This document shows, piece after piece, positions 9,495-18,213 of a stretch of DNA of 64,000 nucleotides. Origin of the DNA: Bacillus sp. DTU_2020_1000418_1_SI_GHA_SEK_038. GTDB lineage: Bacteria > Bacillota > Bacilli > Bacillales > Cytobacillaceae. Made by a program: the position numbers and the translations under genes. How positions within the stretch are numbered: the first letter of the stretch is position 1; every line of letters starts with the position of its first letter. The DNA lies in NCBI RefSeq assembly GCF_032341175.1, contig NZ_CP135435.1:3596001-3660000 (forward strand). The letters are read 5' to 3'. Below the pieces are notes generated by a model. That model did no database searches. It was not told where the DNA came from and saw nothing but the letters and a program-made list of their open reading frames with translations.

Positions 9495-9552
9495 GCAAAA
9501 CAATTTTGCGCTTTCAGTTATTAATCCTGGTTAAAGAGCAAAAATATATTGC
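9495..9552. promoter_or_regulatory. Paired upstream activator motifs for the RocR-like protein
   Basis: Two 15-bp GCAAAA-N5-TTGC motifs: 9495-9509, a palindrome with GCAAAA and TTTTGC around CAA, and 9538-9552, less symmetric. Their centres are 43 bp apart, about four helical turns, and they lie 42-115 bp upstream of the sigma-54 promoter, the position expected for enhancer sites. Binding is inferred. Confidence 0.6.
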
Positions 9553-9606
9553 ACCCCTCCTATTATTTTCATAAAATGAAGAGAAGAATGATGAAGGAGC
9601 AAAGTA

Positions 9607-11052
9607 ATGAATAATCAAAACCTCTCTCAATTGCAATTAATTAATAAATTTTTTCAACAGATACTTAAGGAAATAGATATTGGCGTTCACGTAATCGATC
9701 ACGAAGGCAAAACGATTATTTATAATAAAAAAATGGCTGAGATGGAGGGAATGGATTACTCAGATGTACTCGATAAAGAGCTATTAGATGTATTTTCCTT
9801 TCACAAGGACGAGGCCAGCACCCTTCTGAGAGCTTTAACCCATGGAGAAAAAATCATTAATGCTAAGCAAACCTATTTTAATAATAAAGGACAGGAGATA
9901 ACAACAATTAATAACACCTTTCCTGTTTCTGATGGAGGCGTTCGAATTGGCGCAATGGAAATTGCCCGCGATGTGACAAAACTAGAAAAACTGATTAGAG
10001 AAAATATGAATAAAAAAGGGAACACCCGCTATACATTCGATAGCATTATCGGAAGCAGTGAGGAAATTAAGAATGTGATTGAGTCAAGCAAGAGAGCGAC
10101 GCGCACCAGTTCATCTGTTCTTATCGTTGGGGATACAGGAACAGGAAAAGAGCTATTCGCACAAAGCATTCATAATGGAAGCCATCGGTCATCAAAGCCT
10201 TTCATCTCTCAAAACTGTGCCGCTTTGCCTGACAGTTTAATTGAGGGGCTGCTTTTCGGGACAAAGAAAGGTGCTTTTACAGGTGCGATTGAACGCCCTG
10301 GTCTTTTCGAGCAGGCGGAAGGCGGAACCTTGTTGCTTGACGAAATCAATTCTTTGAATCCAGCCTTGCAGGCGAAACTTTTAAGGGTTTTACAGGAAAG
10401 AATGGTTAGACGAATAGGAGACACCGTGGATCGAAAGGTTGACGTCCGAATCATTGCAACTATAAATGAGGATCCTATCGATGCAATTTCCGATGGAAGG
10501 CTGCGAAAAGATTTGTATTACCGATTGAGTGTTGTTTCTTTGTTCATCCCCCCATTGCGGGATAGAAGGAAAGACATTCAAGATCTTGTCCGCTTCTTTA
10601 TTGAAAAATACAATCACCTTTTTGGCATGAAGGTTCAAGGGATCGATGATCATGTTTTAAGCGTATTTGAACAATATGATTGGCCTGGAAATGTACGGGA
10701 GCTTGAGCATGTCATAGAAGGTGCGATGAACTTGATTGTTCATGAGGAGAAAATTGGTTATCTTCATTTGCCGATCCATTTCCGTAATAAGCCGCAATTT
10801 AAAAATGATGATTTTACTCCGAAGTTTCCTGCAGATCATCTAAAAGAATCAAGCAAGCAAATTAAGTCCTTGGACGAGTATATGGATGAAGCAGAGAAGA
10901 ACTACTTAGAAAAAGTACTGCAGCGTCATCAATATAATATTACTCAAGCCGCAAAATCTCTTTGCATGAGCCGGCAAAACCTGCAATATCGGCTTAAAAA
11001 GCATCAAATTAGGAAAGAAGAAACCATAGAAAGGGGAAATATTCATTTTTAA
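9607..11052 (+). CDS. rocR: RocR-like sigma-54-dependent activator
   Basis: A 481-residue enhancer-binding protein. An N-terminal PAS sensor domain (about 15-125, IGVHVIDHEGKTIIYNKK) is followed by the AAA+ domain (about 145-380) with Walker A GDTGTGKE (175-182), the sigma-54 contact loop GAFTGA (222-227) and Walker B LLLDEI (about 242-247). A Fis-type helix-turn-helix is at the C-terminus (NITQAAKSLCMSRQNLQYRL). It is divergent from rocA, whose promoter is of sigma-54 type, so it most likely activates rocA in response to ornithine or citrulline as B. subtilis RocR does. AAGGAG precedes the ATG. Confidence 0.88.
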   Translation: MNNQNLSQLQLINKFFQQILKEIDIGVHVIDHEGKTIIYNKKMAEMEGMDYSDVLDKELLDVFSFHKDEASTLLRALTHGEKIINAKQTYFNNKGQEITTINNTFPVSDGGVRIGAMEIARDVTKLEKLIRENMNKKGNTRYTFDSIIGSSEEIKNVIESSKRATRTSSSVLIVGDTGTGKELFAQSIHNGSHRSSKPFISQNCAALPDSLIEGLLFGTKKGAFTGAIERPGLFEQAEGGTLLLDEINSLNPALQAKLLRVLQERMVRRIGDTVDRKVDVRIIATINEDPIDAISDGRLRKDLYYRLSVVSLFIPPLRDRRKDIQDLVRFFIEKYNHLFGMKVQGIDDHVLSVFEQYDWPGNVRELEHVIEGAMNLIVHEEKIGYLHLPIHFRNKPQFKNDDFTPKFPADHLKESSKQIKSLDEYMDEAEKNYLEKVLQRHQYNITQAAKSLCMSRQNLQYRLKKHQIRKEETIERGNIHF

Positions 11053-11067
11053 ATAGGCTATCCTACA

Positions 11068-11156
11068 AGGTGCTTGGCTCCACCATAACACCAATATCTA
11101 GTTCATACTCCTTGACATTAGATATTGTATTGTGGTTCCTGGCACCTTTTCTTTTT
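11068..11156 (+). terminator. Long imperfect hairpin with T run after the rocR-like gene
   Basis: AGGTGC at 11068-11073 pairs with GCACCT at 11142-11147, and CAATATCTA pairs with TAGATATTG further in. The ~80-nt stem is followed by TTTTCTTTTT. It probably terminates the regulator gene. The length and AGGTGC...GCACCT ends suggest a repeat-derived terminator. Confidence 0.65.
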
Positions 11157-11173
11157 GGACAGCCCCATGTTCC

Positions 11174-11539
11174 TTATTGATGGAGAATATCGTCTTTAAG
11201 TGTATTTACTTTATTTAAAGCCTTGGCGATATCTTCATCAGGAACCCCAAAATGAGCGAGAGCCTCTCCTAGATGAGTGGCAATGGCATCAAAATGCCCA
11301 GGCTGCAGATTCATCCCTTTATGAGCCTTTGCCATCGAATTTCCCGAATATTGATTTGGTCCACCCAAGGCAAAGCTAATAAACTTCGTTTGATGGCTCC
11401 GCTGCTTTTCCATATCGGTATTCTCAAAAAAATGACTAACAGTTGGATCCTTTAATACTAATTCTGAATAAAAGTAATCGACAACCTTTCCAATTGCCTC
11501 TTCGCCGCCGACCTTTTCATAAAGTGTTTGTTCCGCCAT
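11174..11539 (-). CDS. Group I truncated haemoglobin
   Basis: A 121-residue haem protein of the 2-on-2 globin fold. It begins MAEQTLYEKVGGEEAIGKVV, has the FALGGPNQYSG turn at about 70-80, and the proximal His is in MAKAHKGMNL (about 86). Such proteins bind O2 or NO and are linked to NO detoxification or oxygen sensing. The ATG at 11539 is chosen over an upstream in-frame start because AAGGGGG lies just before it. It is a single gene, convergent with the rocR-like gene. Confidence 0.88.
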   Translation of the reverse strand: MAEQTLYEKVGGEEAIGKVVDYFYSELVLKDPTVSHFFENTDMEKQRSHQTKFISFALGGPNQYSGNSMAKAHKGMNLQPGHFDAIATHLGEALAHFGVPDEDIAKALNKVNTLKDDILHQ

Positions 11540-11621
11540 GTGAAATTCCCCCTTATTAATAGTAAACAAAGGTTATTATTTGACAGAAATTATGCAAATA
11601 TCCAAATCCCTATAACCAATA

Positions 11622-11650
11622 AAAGTAAAAAACCGAGCTAAGCTCGGTTT
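11622..11650 (-). terminator. Terminator of yugI
   Basis: AAACCGAGC (11630-11638) and GCTCGGTTT (11642-11650); on the minus strand it is followed by TTTACTTTT. Confidence 0.88.
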
Positions 11651-11656
11651 CCATTC

Positions 11657-12061
11657 TTATTTCTTAATTAGATCATCACGTTGAGATTGGTCAATCCACT
11701 CTTGAAGCTTATCCTTAAGTGTATTAAATCCTTGTGCAGAATCGTTCTCCACATGGATTGGAGCTGCTGGGCGAGGTTTACGAGGCTTTTTCGCCTTTAC
11801 TTCTGCTTCAACTGGCGCTTCTTGTGTAGCACGGATAGATAGTCCGATTTTTCCAGATGCTTCATCTACAGATAAAACTTTAACTTCTACTTCATCTCCA
11901 ACTTTAAGATGTTCGTTAATATCCTTTACAAAACCATGGGTAACCTCAGAAATATGAACAAGCCCTTGAGTATTCTCATTCAGTGCAACGAACGCACCAT
12001 ATGGCTGAACTCCTGTCACCTTACCTTTAATAACACTGCCTACTTCGATTTTTTCAGACAT
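11657..12061 (-). CDS. yugI: S1-domain RNA-binding protein (general stress protein 13, YugI)
   Basis: A 134-residue protein with one S1 RNA-binding domain (about 5-78): VGSVIKGKVTGVQPYGAFVAL, then GLVHISEVTHGFV and KVLSVDE. A basic Pro/Lys/Ala-rich linker (KAKKPRKPRPAAP, about 89-101) and a short helical tail follow. Homologues associate with ribosomes and are stress-induced in B. subtilis. The ATG at 12061 is chosen because AGGAGTG precedes it; upstream in-frame codons lack a ribosome site. Adjacent patB, yugF and yugE reproduce the B. subtilis neighbourhood. Confidence 0.92.
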   Translation of the reverse strand: MSEKIEVGSVIKGKVTGVQPYGAFVALNENTQGLVHISEVTHGFVKDINEHLKVGDEVEVKVLSVDEASGKIGLSIRATQEAPVEAEVKAKKPRKPRPAAPIHVENDSAQGFNTLKDKLQEWIDQSQRDDLIKK

Positions 12062-12311
12062 GGAAACACTCCTAATTTCTATTAATTTTATCGTTTTTAT
12101 TCGCAATTAAAAATTATACCACAGTTTAAGCTTTTTTTCAAAATTAATTATTTCGCAGGTGATATTCTCTATTTTGCTCGTTATTGATATTATTATTTAA
12201 TATAAAAAGCAAGTTTTTTGGGGTAAGTTTTTTTATCGTTTGATGTTTGAAAGCATGGTTTATTGGGCATGATAGTCTTAAAGACTTTCTAGTATTCCCC
12301 CTTTTTGAAGT

Positions 12312-12338
12312 GACAATCCTTTGGGTTGTCCTTTTTTT
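12312..12338 (+). terminator. Terminator-like hairpin upstream of yugF
   Basis: GACAATCC / GGGTTGTC with a 3-nt loop, followed by seven T. There is no coding gene upstream on this strand (yugI is divergent), so it is either a yugF leader attenuator or the end of a short untranslated RNA from the 12062-12310 interval. Confidence 0.6.
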
Positions 12339-12399
12339 GTTTGTTTGATTTCAATTCCTTCGGTGAAAATAAGGTATACTAACGATTGAGGGGATTTAC

Positions 12400-13233
12400 A
12401 TGGAGAAAATTATTGAAAAACAAGTCTTACATATTAATGGAAATAATATTTACTTTGAAAGCTTTCGGCAACACCCTTCCTCAAAGGAAACCATTGTCCT
12501 GTTACACGGTTTTCTATCCTCAAGCTTTAGCTTCCGGCGGCTAATCCCATATTTAATAAATGAATATAATGTCATTTCTATTGACCTGCCCCCTTTTGGG
12601 CAAAGCGGAAAATCTCGCCGTTACAAATATTCATATAAAAATCTGGCGATGACCGTTATTCAGCTCGTTGAAAAGATGCACTTGAATAAGATTATATTAC
12701 TTGGCCATTCAATGGGTGGACAAATCTCCTTATACATCGCTCATTTACGTCCAGACCTTATTGAAAAAGTGGTTCTCCTTTGCAGCTCAGGCTATTTAAA
12801 AAAATCAAAGCCCCATCTTGTTCTAGCATCTTACCTTCCATTTTCTCATTTATTTGTCAAGAGGTGGCTGGAGCGTTCAGGATTAGAAAATAATTTACGA
12901 ATTGTTGTATACAACCAATCAATAATCGATGAAGAAATGGCTGACGGATACTTGGCCCCTTTTTTAAAAGATGATATATTCTTAGCCCTAGCAAAACTGA
13001 TCCGTGACCGTGAAGGAGATTTAAGTGCGGACATCATAAACAAAATCCAGGTGCCCTGCTTACTACTATGGGGAGAACAAGATAAAATCGTTCCACTACA
13101 AACAGGCAAACAGCTGCATAAGGATTTAAATAATTCGAAGCTCATTGTTTTAAAAGAAACCGGCCACCTCCTACCAGAGGAAAGACCGGAGGAGGTTTTT
13201 TTTTATATTAAGGAATTTACTAAGAAAGGGTGA
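12400..13233 (+). CDS. yugF: Alpha/beta hydrolase (YugF-like)
   Basis: A 277-residue alpha/beta-hydrolase. The oxyanion motif is HGFLSS (about 36-41), the nucleophile elbow is GHSMGG (Ser at about 106), the acid is in LLWGEQDKIVP (about 225-235), and the catalytic His is in ETGHLLPEERPEE (about 252). It has no signal peptide, so it is cytoplasmic. The substrate is unknown; the family includes esterases and C-C hydrolases. It is followed by a convergent yugE, with a hairpin overlapping the stop codon. Confidence 0.85.
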   Translation: MEKIIEKQVLHINGNNIYFESFRQHPSSKETIVLLHGFLSSSFSFRRLIPYLINEYNVISIDLPPFGQSGKSRRYKYSYKNLAMTVIQLVEKMHLNKIILLGHSMGGQISLYIAHLRPDLIEKVVLLCSSGYLKKSKPHLVLASYLPFSHLFVKRWLERSGLENNLRIVVYNQSIIDEEMADGYLAPFLKDDIFLALAKLIRDREGDLSADIINKIQVPCLLLWGEQDKIVPLQTGKQLHKDLNNSKLIVLKETGHLLPEERPEEVFFYIKEFTKKG

Positions 13234-13251
13234 ATCTGCAATAGATTCACC
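13229..13251. terminator. Hairpin between convergent yugF and yugE
   Basis: GGTGAATCT (13229-13237) pairs with AGATTCACC (13243-13251). It overlaps the yugF stop codon. The following sequence is C-rich rather than T-rich, so termination may be weak. Confidence 0.5.
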
Positions 13252-13256
13252 CTCCC

Positions 13257-13517
13257 CTAAATTGTACACACTCCGTCATCTTTTATAGAAAGGAGTTTGG
13301 CTGCCACTTCCACACACTCCTCCAGTGGAAGAAGTTTTTCAAAAGAAAATTCAAATATAGATTGAATCATCATGGCAAGCTTATTCTGATCCTCTATATC
13401 ATGAACCGCCTGTACAATATCAGCAATTTCCGTCTCATAATTGCCGTCACCCATTCCAAAAGGATCCCACTCATTTATTGTATTGACTAGCTGTATGTTT
13501 ACCTGTTGAATTTGCAT
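13257..13517 (-). CDS. yugE: YugE-like DUF1871 protein
   Basis: An 86-residue acidic helical protein of the DUF1871 family, recognised by NEWDPFGMGDGNYETEI and by its place between yugF and patB. It starts with ATG at 13517, with a weak AGGTGATTAT ribosome site. The function is unknown and no catalytic residues are apparent. Confidence 0.85.
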   Translation of the reverse strand: MQIQQVNIQLVNTINEWDPFGMGDGNYETEIADIVQAVHDIEDQNKLAMMIQSIFEFSFEKLLPLEECVEVAAKLLSIKDDGVCTI

Positions 13518-13599
13518 ATAATCACCTAATTGTTTTTACTTTTTGTTTCCATCCCTTATTATAGAGGAAAGACTATATGATTGAAAAGGCGGGGATACA

Positions 13600-14769
13600 A
13601 TGAAGAAATTTGACTTTGATCAAATTATTAATCGGGAAAACACCTCCTCTGTTAAATGGGGATTAACAAAGGAAGTGTTTGGAACGAACGATGTATTGCC
13701 AATGTGGGTAGCTGATATGGACTTCGAGCCCCCTTCAGAAGTGAAAAATGCTCTTCTGGATCGAGTTCAACATGGCGTTTTCGGCTATACATATCCTTCA
13801 TCCTCTACTGCTGATAGCATTAAGCAATGGCTTCAGAATAGACACAGCTGGAAAGTTGAGAGTGACTGGATTCAATATAATTTGGGAGTCGTTCCTTCAA
13901 TTGCTGCCGCAATTGAGGCCTATACTGCCCCTGGAGATAAGGTGATGCTCCAATCACCTGTTTATGCTCCTTTTTTCGAAATGGTTAAGAAAAATAATCG
14001 GGAAGTAGTAAATTCTCCATTAAAATTAGTAGATAATCGATTTGAGATCGATTTTACTGATTTTGAAAATCGATTAAAAGAGGGAGTTAAATTATTCCTT
14101 TTATGTAATCCGCATAATCCTGGAGGCAGAGTATGGACAAAAGAAGAATTACAAAAAATCGGTGAGCTATGCTATCAATATAATTGTCTTATTCTTTCCG
14201 ATGAAATTCATTCTGACCTTGTTTTTAAAACAAATAAGCATATTCCAATAGCTTCATTGAATAACAAATTCAATGAGATTACGATTACTTGCATTGCGCC
14301 AACAAAAACATTTAACCTAGCAGGACTGCAGGCTTCCGCTGTTATCATATCCAACAAAGAGCTTCGGAATGATTTCCAAAAAGTTTTACAGCGTCAAGGC
14401 TTCTATTCATTGCCAACCTTTGGAGCGATCGGAATGGAAGCTGCTTATCAGCACGGGGATAGCTGGTTGAATGAGCTTCTTGAATACTTACATGAAAATA
14501 TTGCAACAGCAAAAAGCTTTATCGAAAAACACTTGCCTTCAATCAAAGTCATGGAACCTGAAGGCACCTATTTATTATGGTTAAATTGCCGTGAGCTAGA
14601 TTTAGGCGATGAAGAAATTAGAGAACGGTTATTATATAAAGGAAAGCTGGCGTTAGAACCAGGGAAAAAATACGGTCCTGGCGGCGAAGGCTTTGTTCGC
14701 ATGAATATCGCCTGTCCGCGTGAAATGCTGTTAGATGGTTTGGAGAGATTGAAAAAGGCATTTGATTAA
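13600..14769 (+). CDS. patB: PatB-type cystathionine beta-lyase / aminotransferase
   Basis: A 389-residue fold-type I PLP enzyme of the MalY/PatB class, which cleaves C-S bonds of cystathionine and related thiol amino acids. The PLP lysine is at about 236 (APTKTFNLAGLQ), the CNPHNPGGRVW block is at 169-179, and SDEIHSDL is at about 200-207. The N-terminus (RENTSSVKWG, MWVADMDFEPP) is typical of MalY/PatB. In B. subtilis patB lies beside kinB-kapB; here kapB is about 6.7 kb away and kinB is not seen. Confidence 0.92.
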   Translation: MKKFDFDQIINRENTSSVKWGLTKEVFGTNDVLPMWVADMDFEPPSEVKNALLDRVQHGVFGYTYPSSSTADSIKQWLQNRHSWKVESDWIQYNLGVVPSIAAAIEAYTAPGDKVMLQSPVYAPFFEMVKKNNREVVNSPLKLVDNRFEIDFTDFENRLKEGVKLFLLCNPHNPGGRVWTKEELQKIGELCYQYNCLILSDEIHSDLVFKTNKHIPIASLNNKFNEITITCIAPTKTFNLAGLQASAVIISNKELRNDFQKVLQRQGFYSLPTFGAIGMEAAYQHGDSWLNELLEYLHENIATAKSFIEKHLPSIKVMEPEGTYLLWLNCRELDLGDEEIRERLLYKGKLALEPGKKYGPGGEGFVRMNIACPREMLLDGLERLKKAFD

Positions 14770-14771
14770 TA

Positions 14772-14831
14772 AGTGGATAACGCTGTGGATAGTGCTCAAT
14801 TTCTGTTCCCCAAATAATACTTTGTGGATAA
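14772..14831 (+). promoter_or_regulatory. Cluster of three DnaA-box-like motifs
   Basis: AGTGGATAA (14772-14780), TGTGGATAG (14784-14792) and TGTGGATAA (14823-14831). The last is a perfect DnaA box (TTATCCACA read on the other strand) and each of the others differs at one position. All three face the same way, directly after the patB stop. Confidence 0.5.
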
Positions 14832-14902
14832 CCTTTTTGAGGTGAAATCAGCAATAAGCCTTGATATAACACTTTTTGTCTTAGTTTAATAAGTAAACAA
14901 TT

Positions 14903-14944
14903 ATTGGCGAGTTCGCTCCCTTACAAAGAAGCGAACTCGCCAAT
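14903..14944 (-). terminator. Strong hairpin after the semialdehyde dehydrogenase gene
   Basis: ATTGGCGAGTTCGCT and its complement form a perfect 15-bp stem with a 12-nt loop. On the minus strand it is followed by AATAATTGTTTAC, only moderately T-rich. It probably ends the two-gene operon at 15006-17971 and may also serve patB. Confidence 0.7.
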
Positions 14945-15005
14945 CAGACATAGACAACAAGCATGATCTTTCCCTGTTATTGATTCTGTTTAATAAAAAT
15001 ATTAT

Positions 15006-16520
15006 TTAATTATTACTTGGGAATGCAAATGATAGACTTTTATCTTCACTTGTTGAAAGCCAGCGTTCAGAAATCATCTTTGATTTTGTATAAAATTTTG
15101 CTTGATCTGGACCAAACATTTGGCCATCACCAAATCTTGAGCCCTTAAAACCAGCAAAGTTATGATAACCAACCGGAATTGGAATCGGAACGTTTACACC
15201 GACCATTCCTACATCAATTTCAGTTGTGAATTTTCTGGCTGCCAGTCCATTGTTTGTAAAAATCGTTACGCCATTTCCTAATTCATGCTGATTGATTAAT
15301 TTAATCGCTTCCTCTAAGGTGTCTACACGTACAATATTTCGAACGGGCCCGAAGACTTCTTCATCGTAAATTTCCATGCCCGGTTTTACATGATCAAGCA
15401 AAGTTGGTGCCAGGAAGAAGCCTTTGCTATTTCTTGTAACGGCTTTATCGCGTCCGTCACAAATGATTTTTGCTCCTTCTTCTTCACTGCGGTCAATGGC
15501 TTTCAAAATATTTTCTTTTGCTTGCGGAGATATTACTGGGCCGTAATCTACATTCTCTGTATAAGCCCCCACTTTTAAGCTATCAATCTTTTCTTTTAAA
15601 ATTTCTACTAACCGATCTGCCGTTTCTTGTCCTACTGGCATTAATGTAGAAATGGCCATACAACGTTGGGATGCTGCCCCATACCCTGCACTGATGAAAG
15701 CATTCGCTACTTGTTCTAAATCTGCATCTGGCATGACTACCATATTATTTTTGCCTCCGCCTAATGCAACGACACGTTTTCCATATTTAGCGCTTGTTTC
15801 GTAAATATAATGTGCTACAGGTGTGGAGCCAACAAATGAAACTGCCTGTACTGCTGGATTTTCAAGGAGTTCATTAACCGCCTCTTTATCTCCATTGATG
15901 ACTGTCCAAATACCATCCGGAAGCCCCGCTTCTTTCCATAATTCACTCATAAATAAGGCTGTCATAGGCACTCGCTCGGAAGCTTTTAAAATAACAGCAT
16001 TTCCAACTGCTACCGCCATGCATGTCTGGGCTAGCGGCACCATGATTGGAAAGTTGAATGGAGAGATTGCTGTAACTACACCTAGCGGATATTTAGCGGA
16101 ATAAGCATTGATTTGACCGCCTACATTTACAGAATATTCGCCTTTCATTAAATGAGGAGCATTTATAGCTAAATCGACAGATTCGATCCCGCGGGTGATT
16201 TCACCAATTGCGTCTTCTTCTGTTTTTCCGCTTTCCGTACAGATTAATTCAACTAATTTATCTTTATTTTCCGTTAGCAAGTGCCGGAATTTCATTACAA
16301 CTTCTGCGCGTTTAGCTACTGAGATATCACGCCATGCAGGAAAAGCGGCCTCTGCTTTTTCAATTGCATCTTTCACTTCCTCTTTGGAAGCTAATGGCAC
16401 TTTGGCAATGACCTCTCCTGTTGCAGGATTGAACACTTCTGAAAAACGGCCGCTTTTACCAGCAATCATTTTTCCCTCAATAAAATGTGTAAGTTCTTTC
16501 ACTTCTGTAATGTTTGTCAT
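15006..16520 (-). CDS. mmsA: CoA-acylating (methyl)malonate-semialdehyde dehydrogenase
   Basis: An aldehyde dehydrogenase-fold enzyme that turns malonate semialdehyde or methylmalonate semialdehyde into acetyl-CoA or propionyl-CoA with NAD+ and CoA. The 504-residue protein has the nucleophile Cys at about 287 (AASQRCMAIS). The usual ALDH general-base Glu is replaced in ALGGGKNNMVV (about 252-262), which is characteristic of the CoA-acylating group. It lies 89 bp downstream of an omega-aminotransferase in the same direction, which points to beta-alanine rather than inositol or valine as the source of the semialdehyde. GAAAGGAG precedes the ATG. Confidence 0.88.
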   Translation of the reverse strand: MTNITEVKELTHFIEGKMIAGKSGRFSEVFNPATGEVIAKVPLASKEEVKDAIEKAEAAFPAWRDISVAKRAEVVMKFRHLLTENKDKLVELICTESGKTEEDAIGEITRGIESVDLAINAPHLMKGEYSVNVGGQINAYSAKYPLGVVTAISPFNFPIMVPLAQTCMAVAVGNAVILKASERVPMTALFMSELWKEAGLPDGIWTVINGDKEAVNELLENPAVQAVSFVGSTPVAHYIYETSAKYGKRVVALGGGKNNMVVMPDADLEQVANAFISAGYGAASQRCMAISTLMPVGQETADRLVEILKEKIDSLKVGAYTENVDYGPVISPQAKENILKAIDRSEEEGAKIICDGRDKAVTRNSKGFFLAPTLLDHVKPGMEIYDEEVFGPVRNIVRVDTLEEAIKLINQHELGNGVTIFTNNGLAARKFTTEIDVGMVGVNVPIPIPVGYHNFAGFKGSRFGDGQMFGPDQAKFYTKSKMISERWLSTSEDKSLSFAFPSNN

Positions 16521-16609
16521 CTTCGTATTCTCCTTTCAATAATTAAGCAGCAAGTTTTATATAAAGAACATGACTTCATCCGCGCGTTTCTACTTTTTGG
16601 GATGAGCAC

Positions 16610-17971
16610 TTATAAAGTTTCAATGGCTTGCACTAATCTTTCAAGAATGAAATCCTTTTCTTCCAAGGTAATGTTTAATGGTGGGGAAAGTGCTAATATA
16701 TTGTTATAACCCGCAACTGTTACACCGTTTTTCCCAATAATCAGCCCTTGTTCTTTACATTTTGCGATTACTTGATTGACTTTCTCTACAGCTAAAGGAT
16801 TCTTCGTGCTCCGATCCTCTACTAGCTCGATTCCTATAAGCAATCCTTTTCCTCGAATATCTCCAACATAAGGGCAGTGTGATATTTTATCTTTTAATTC
16901 AGTAACTAAAATCTCACCCATGATTGAAGATTGTTCAAATAAATTTTCACGGTCCATAATTTCCAGGTTTTTCAATGCAACTGCACATGCCGCAGGAGAA
17001 CCCCCAAATGTATTAACATGGCGGAAAAAGTCATAGTTTCCACTTTTAGTGAACTCTTCATAAATTTCTCTCTTTACAGCTGTTGCAGAAAGTGGCATAT
17101 AAGCGCTCGTAAGCCCCTTTGCCATCGTAATAATGTCAGGCTGTACTCCATAATGCTGGTGTCCGAAGGCTTTTCCTGTACGTCCGAAGCCGCAGATTAC
17201 TTCATCAACTATTAATAAGGCGCCGTGCTTCTCACAAACTTCTTTTACACCTTTTAAATAATCATCAGGAGGCATAATGACTCCTCCGCCTGTAATAATC
17301 GGTTCCAAAATCATTGCAGCTATTGTTTCGGAGTGTTCCCATGTCATGACTTCGTCAACTGCCTTAACAGATGGCAAATCGGCGGCATTCTTATATCCAT
17401 CCTCATTGTAACGGTACTGATCCGGCGCTTTAACATGAATAAATCCAGGCGATAATGGTTCGTATTTGTATTTCCGTTCTGCTTGTCCTGTTGCCGCGAG
17501 TGCGCCCATAGAGTTACCGTGATATGCGCGATAACGCGAAACAATTTTATAGCGAGTTCCTTGCCCTTTTTGCTGGAAATATTGGCGAGCAATTTTAAAT
17601 GCTGTTTCATTAGCCTCTGAGCCGCTGTTTGAGAAAAACACGACATAATCTCCGCCTAATAATTCACTGATTTTTTCGGCAAGTAAGATCGCCGAAGGAT
17701 GACTAACACTTAAGGGAGTATAATTGTTCTCTAGAAGTTGGTCATATGCGGCTTTTGCAATTTCTTCTCTTCCATAACCAACGTTTACACACCATAATCC
17801 TGACATGGCATCTAAATAACGATTCCCTTCAATGTCCGTTAGCCAAGCTCCTTTCGCTTTTTCAATAATGGTCGTAGCTTGTGGGTTATATGGCTTCATT
17901 GCATTCCAAAGATATTTCTCATCTTTTGTGACTAAACTTTCAGTAATATGAACATTCCCCATTTGAGTCAC
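16610..17971 (-). CDS. Omega-amino acid (beta-alanine:pyruvate type) aminotransferase
   Basis: A 453-residue class III aminotransferase. The PLP lysine is at about 285 (TMAKGLTSAYMP), the cofactor Asp is in LIVDEVICGFGRTGKAFG (about 253-270), SNSGSEANETAFKIARQY is at about 114-131 and YHGNSMGA at about 150. Sequence style (LWNAMKPYNP, GLWCVNVGYGREEIA) is that of omega-amino acid:pyruvate aminotransferases. With the downstream semialdehyde dehydrogenase it would convert beta-alanine to malonate semialdehyde and then acetyl-CoA. GABA or taurine are alternative substrates. The upstream PucR-like gene probably regulates it. Confidence 0.83.
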   Translation of the reverse strand: MTQMGNVHITESLVTKDEKYLWNAMKPYNPQATTIIEKAKGAWLTDIEGNRYLDAMSGLWCVNVGYGREEIAKAAYDQLLENNYTPLSVSHPSAILLAEKISELLGGDYVVFFSNSGSEANETAFKIARQYFQQKGQGTRYKIVSRYRAYHGNSMGALAATGQAERKYKYEPLSPGFIHVKAPDQYRYNEDGYKNAADLPSVKAVDEVMTWEHSETIAAMILEPIITGGGVIMPPDDYLKGVKEVCEKHGALLIVDEVICGFGRTGKAFGHQHYGVQPDIITMAKGLTSAYMPLSATAVKREIYEEFTKSGNYDFFRHVNTFGGSPAACAVALKNLEIMDRENLFEQSSIMGEILVTELKDKISHCPYVGDIRGKGLLIGIELVEDRSTKNPLAVEKVNQVIAKCKEQGLIIGKNGVTVAGYNNILALSPPLNITLEEKDFILERLVQAIETL

Positions 17972-18032
17972 TCCTTTAGATATTTGTTAATTCTGCCTTA
18001 ATTGTGACGTTTAATAGCATGATTATCATCAG

Positions 18033-18048
18033 ACACAATGTAAAATGT
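18033..18048. promoter_or_regulatory. Shared 16-bp motif upstream of the aminotransferase operon
   Basis: ACACAATGTAAAATGT, 62 bp upstream of the aminotransferase ATG. It differs at two pyrimidine positions from the motif before the PucR-like gene (19843-19858). A candidate operator for that regulator. Confidence 0.5.
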
Positions 18049-18213
18049 TTACTAAATACCATTTCACATATTGACACTTTTTGATGAAAGCTCCGGATCA
18101 GAGCTCCTTTAAAAGAAACGAATTTAGCGAAATAAAAGGAATGAACATCTAATAAAGAATCAAACCGCAAGCAATAATCACTGAAGATTCAAAACCTTTG
18201 ATTTAAAATCCTG

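Noticed and set aside
14772..14831. Replication origin
   Set aside because: Only three boxes, no AT-rich unwinding region and no dnaA or dnaN nearby.
14618..14872. 84-codon minus-strand frame after patB
   Set aside because: It overlaps patB, has no ribosome site and does not resemble a known protein.
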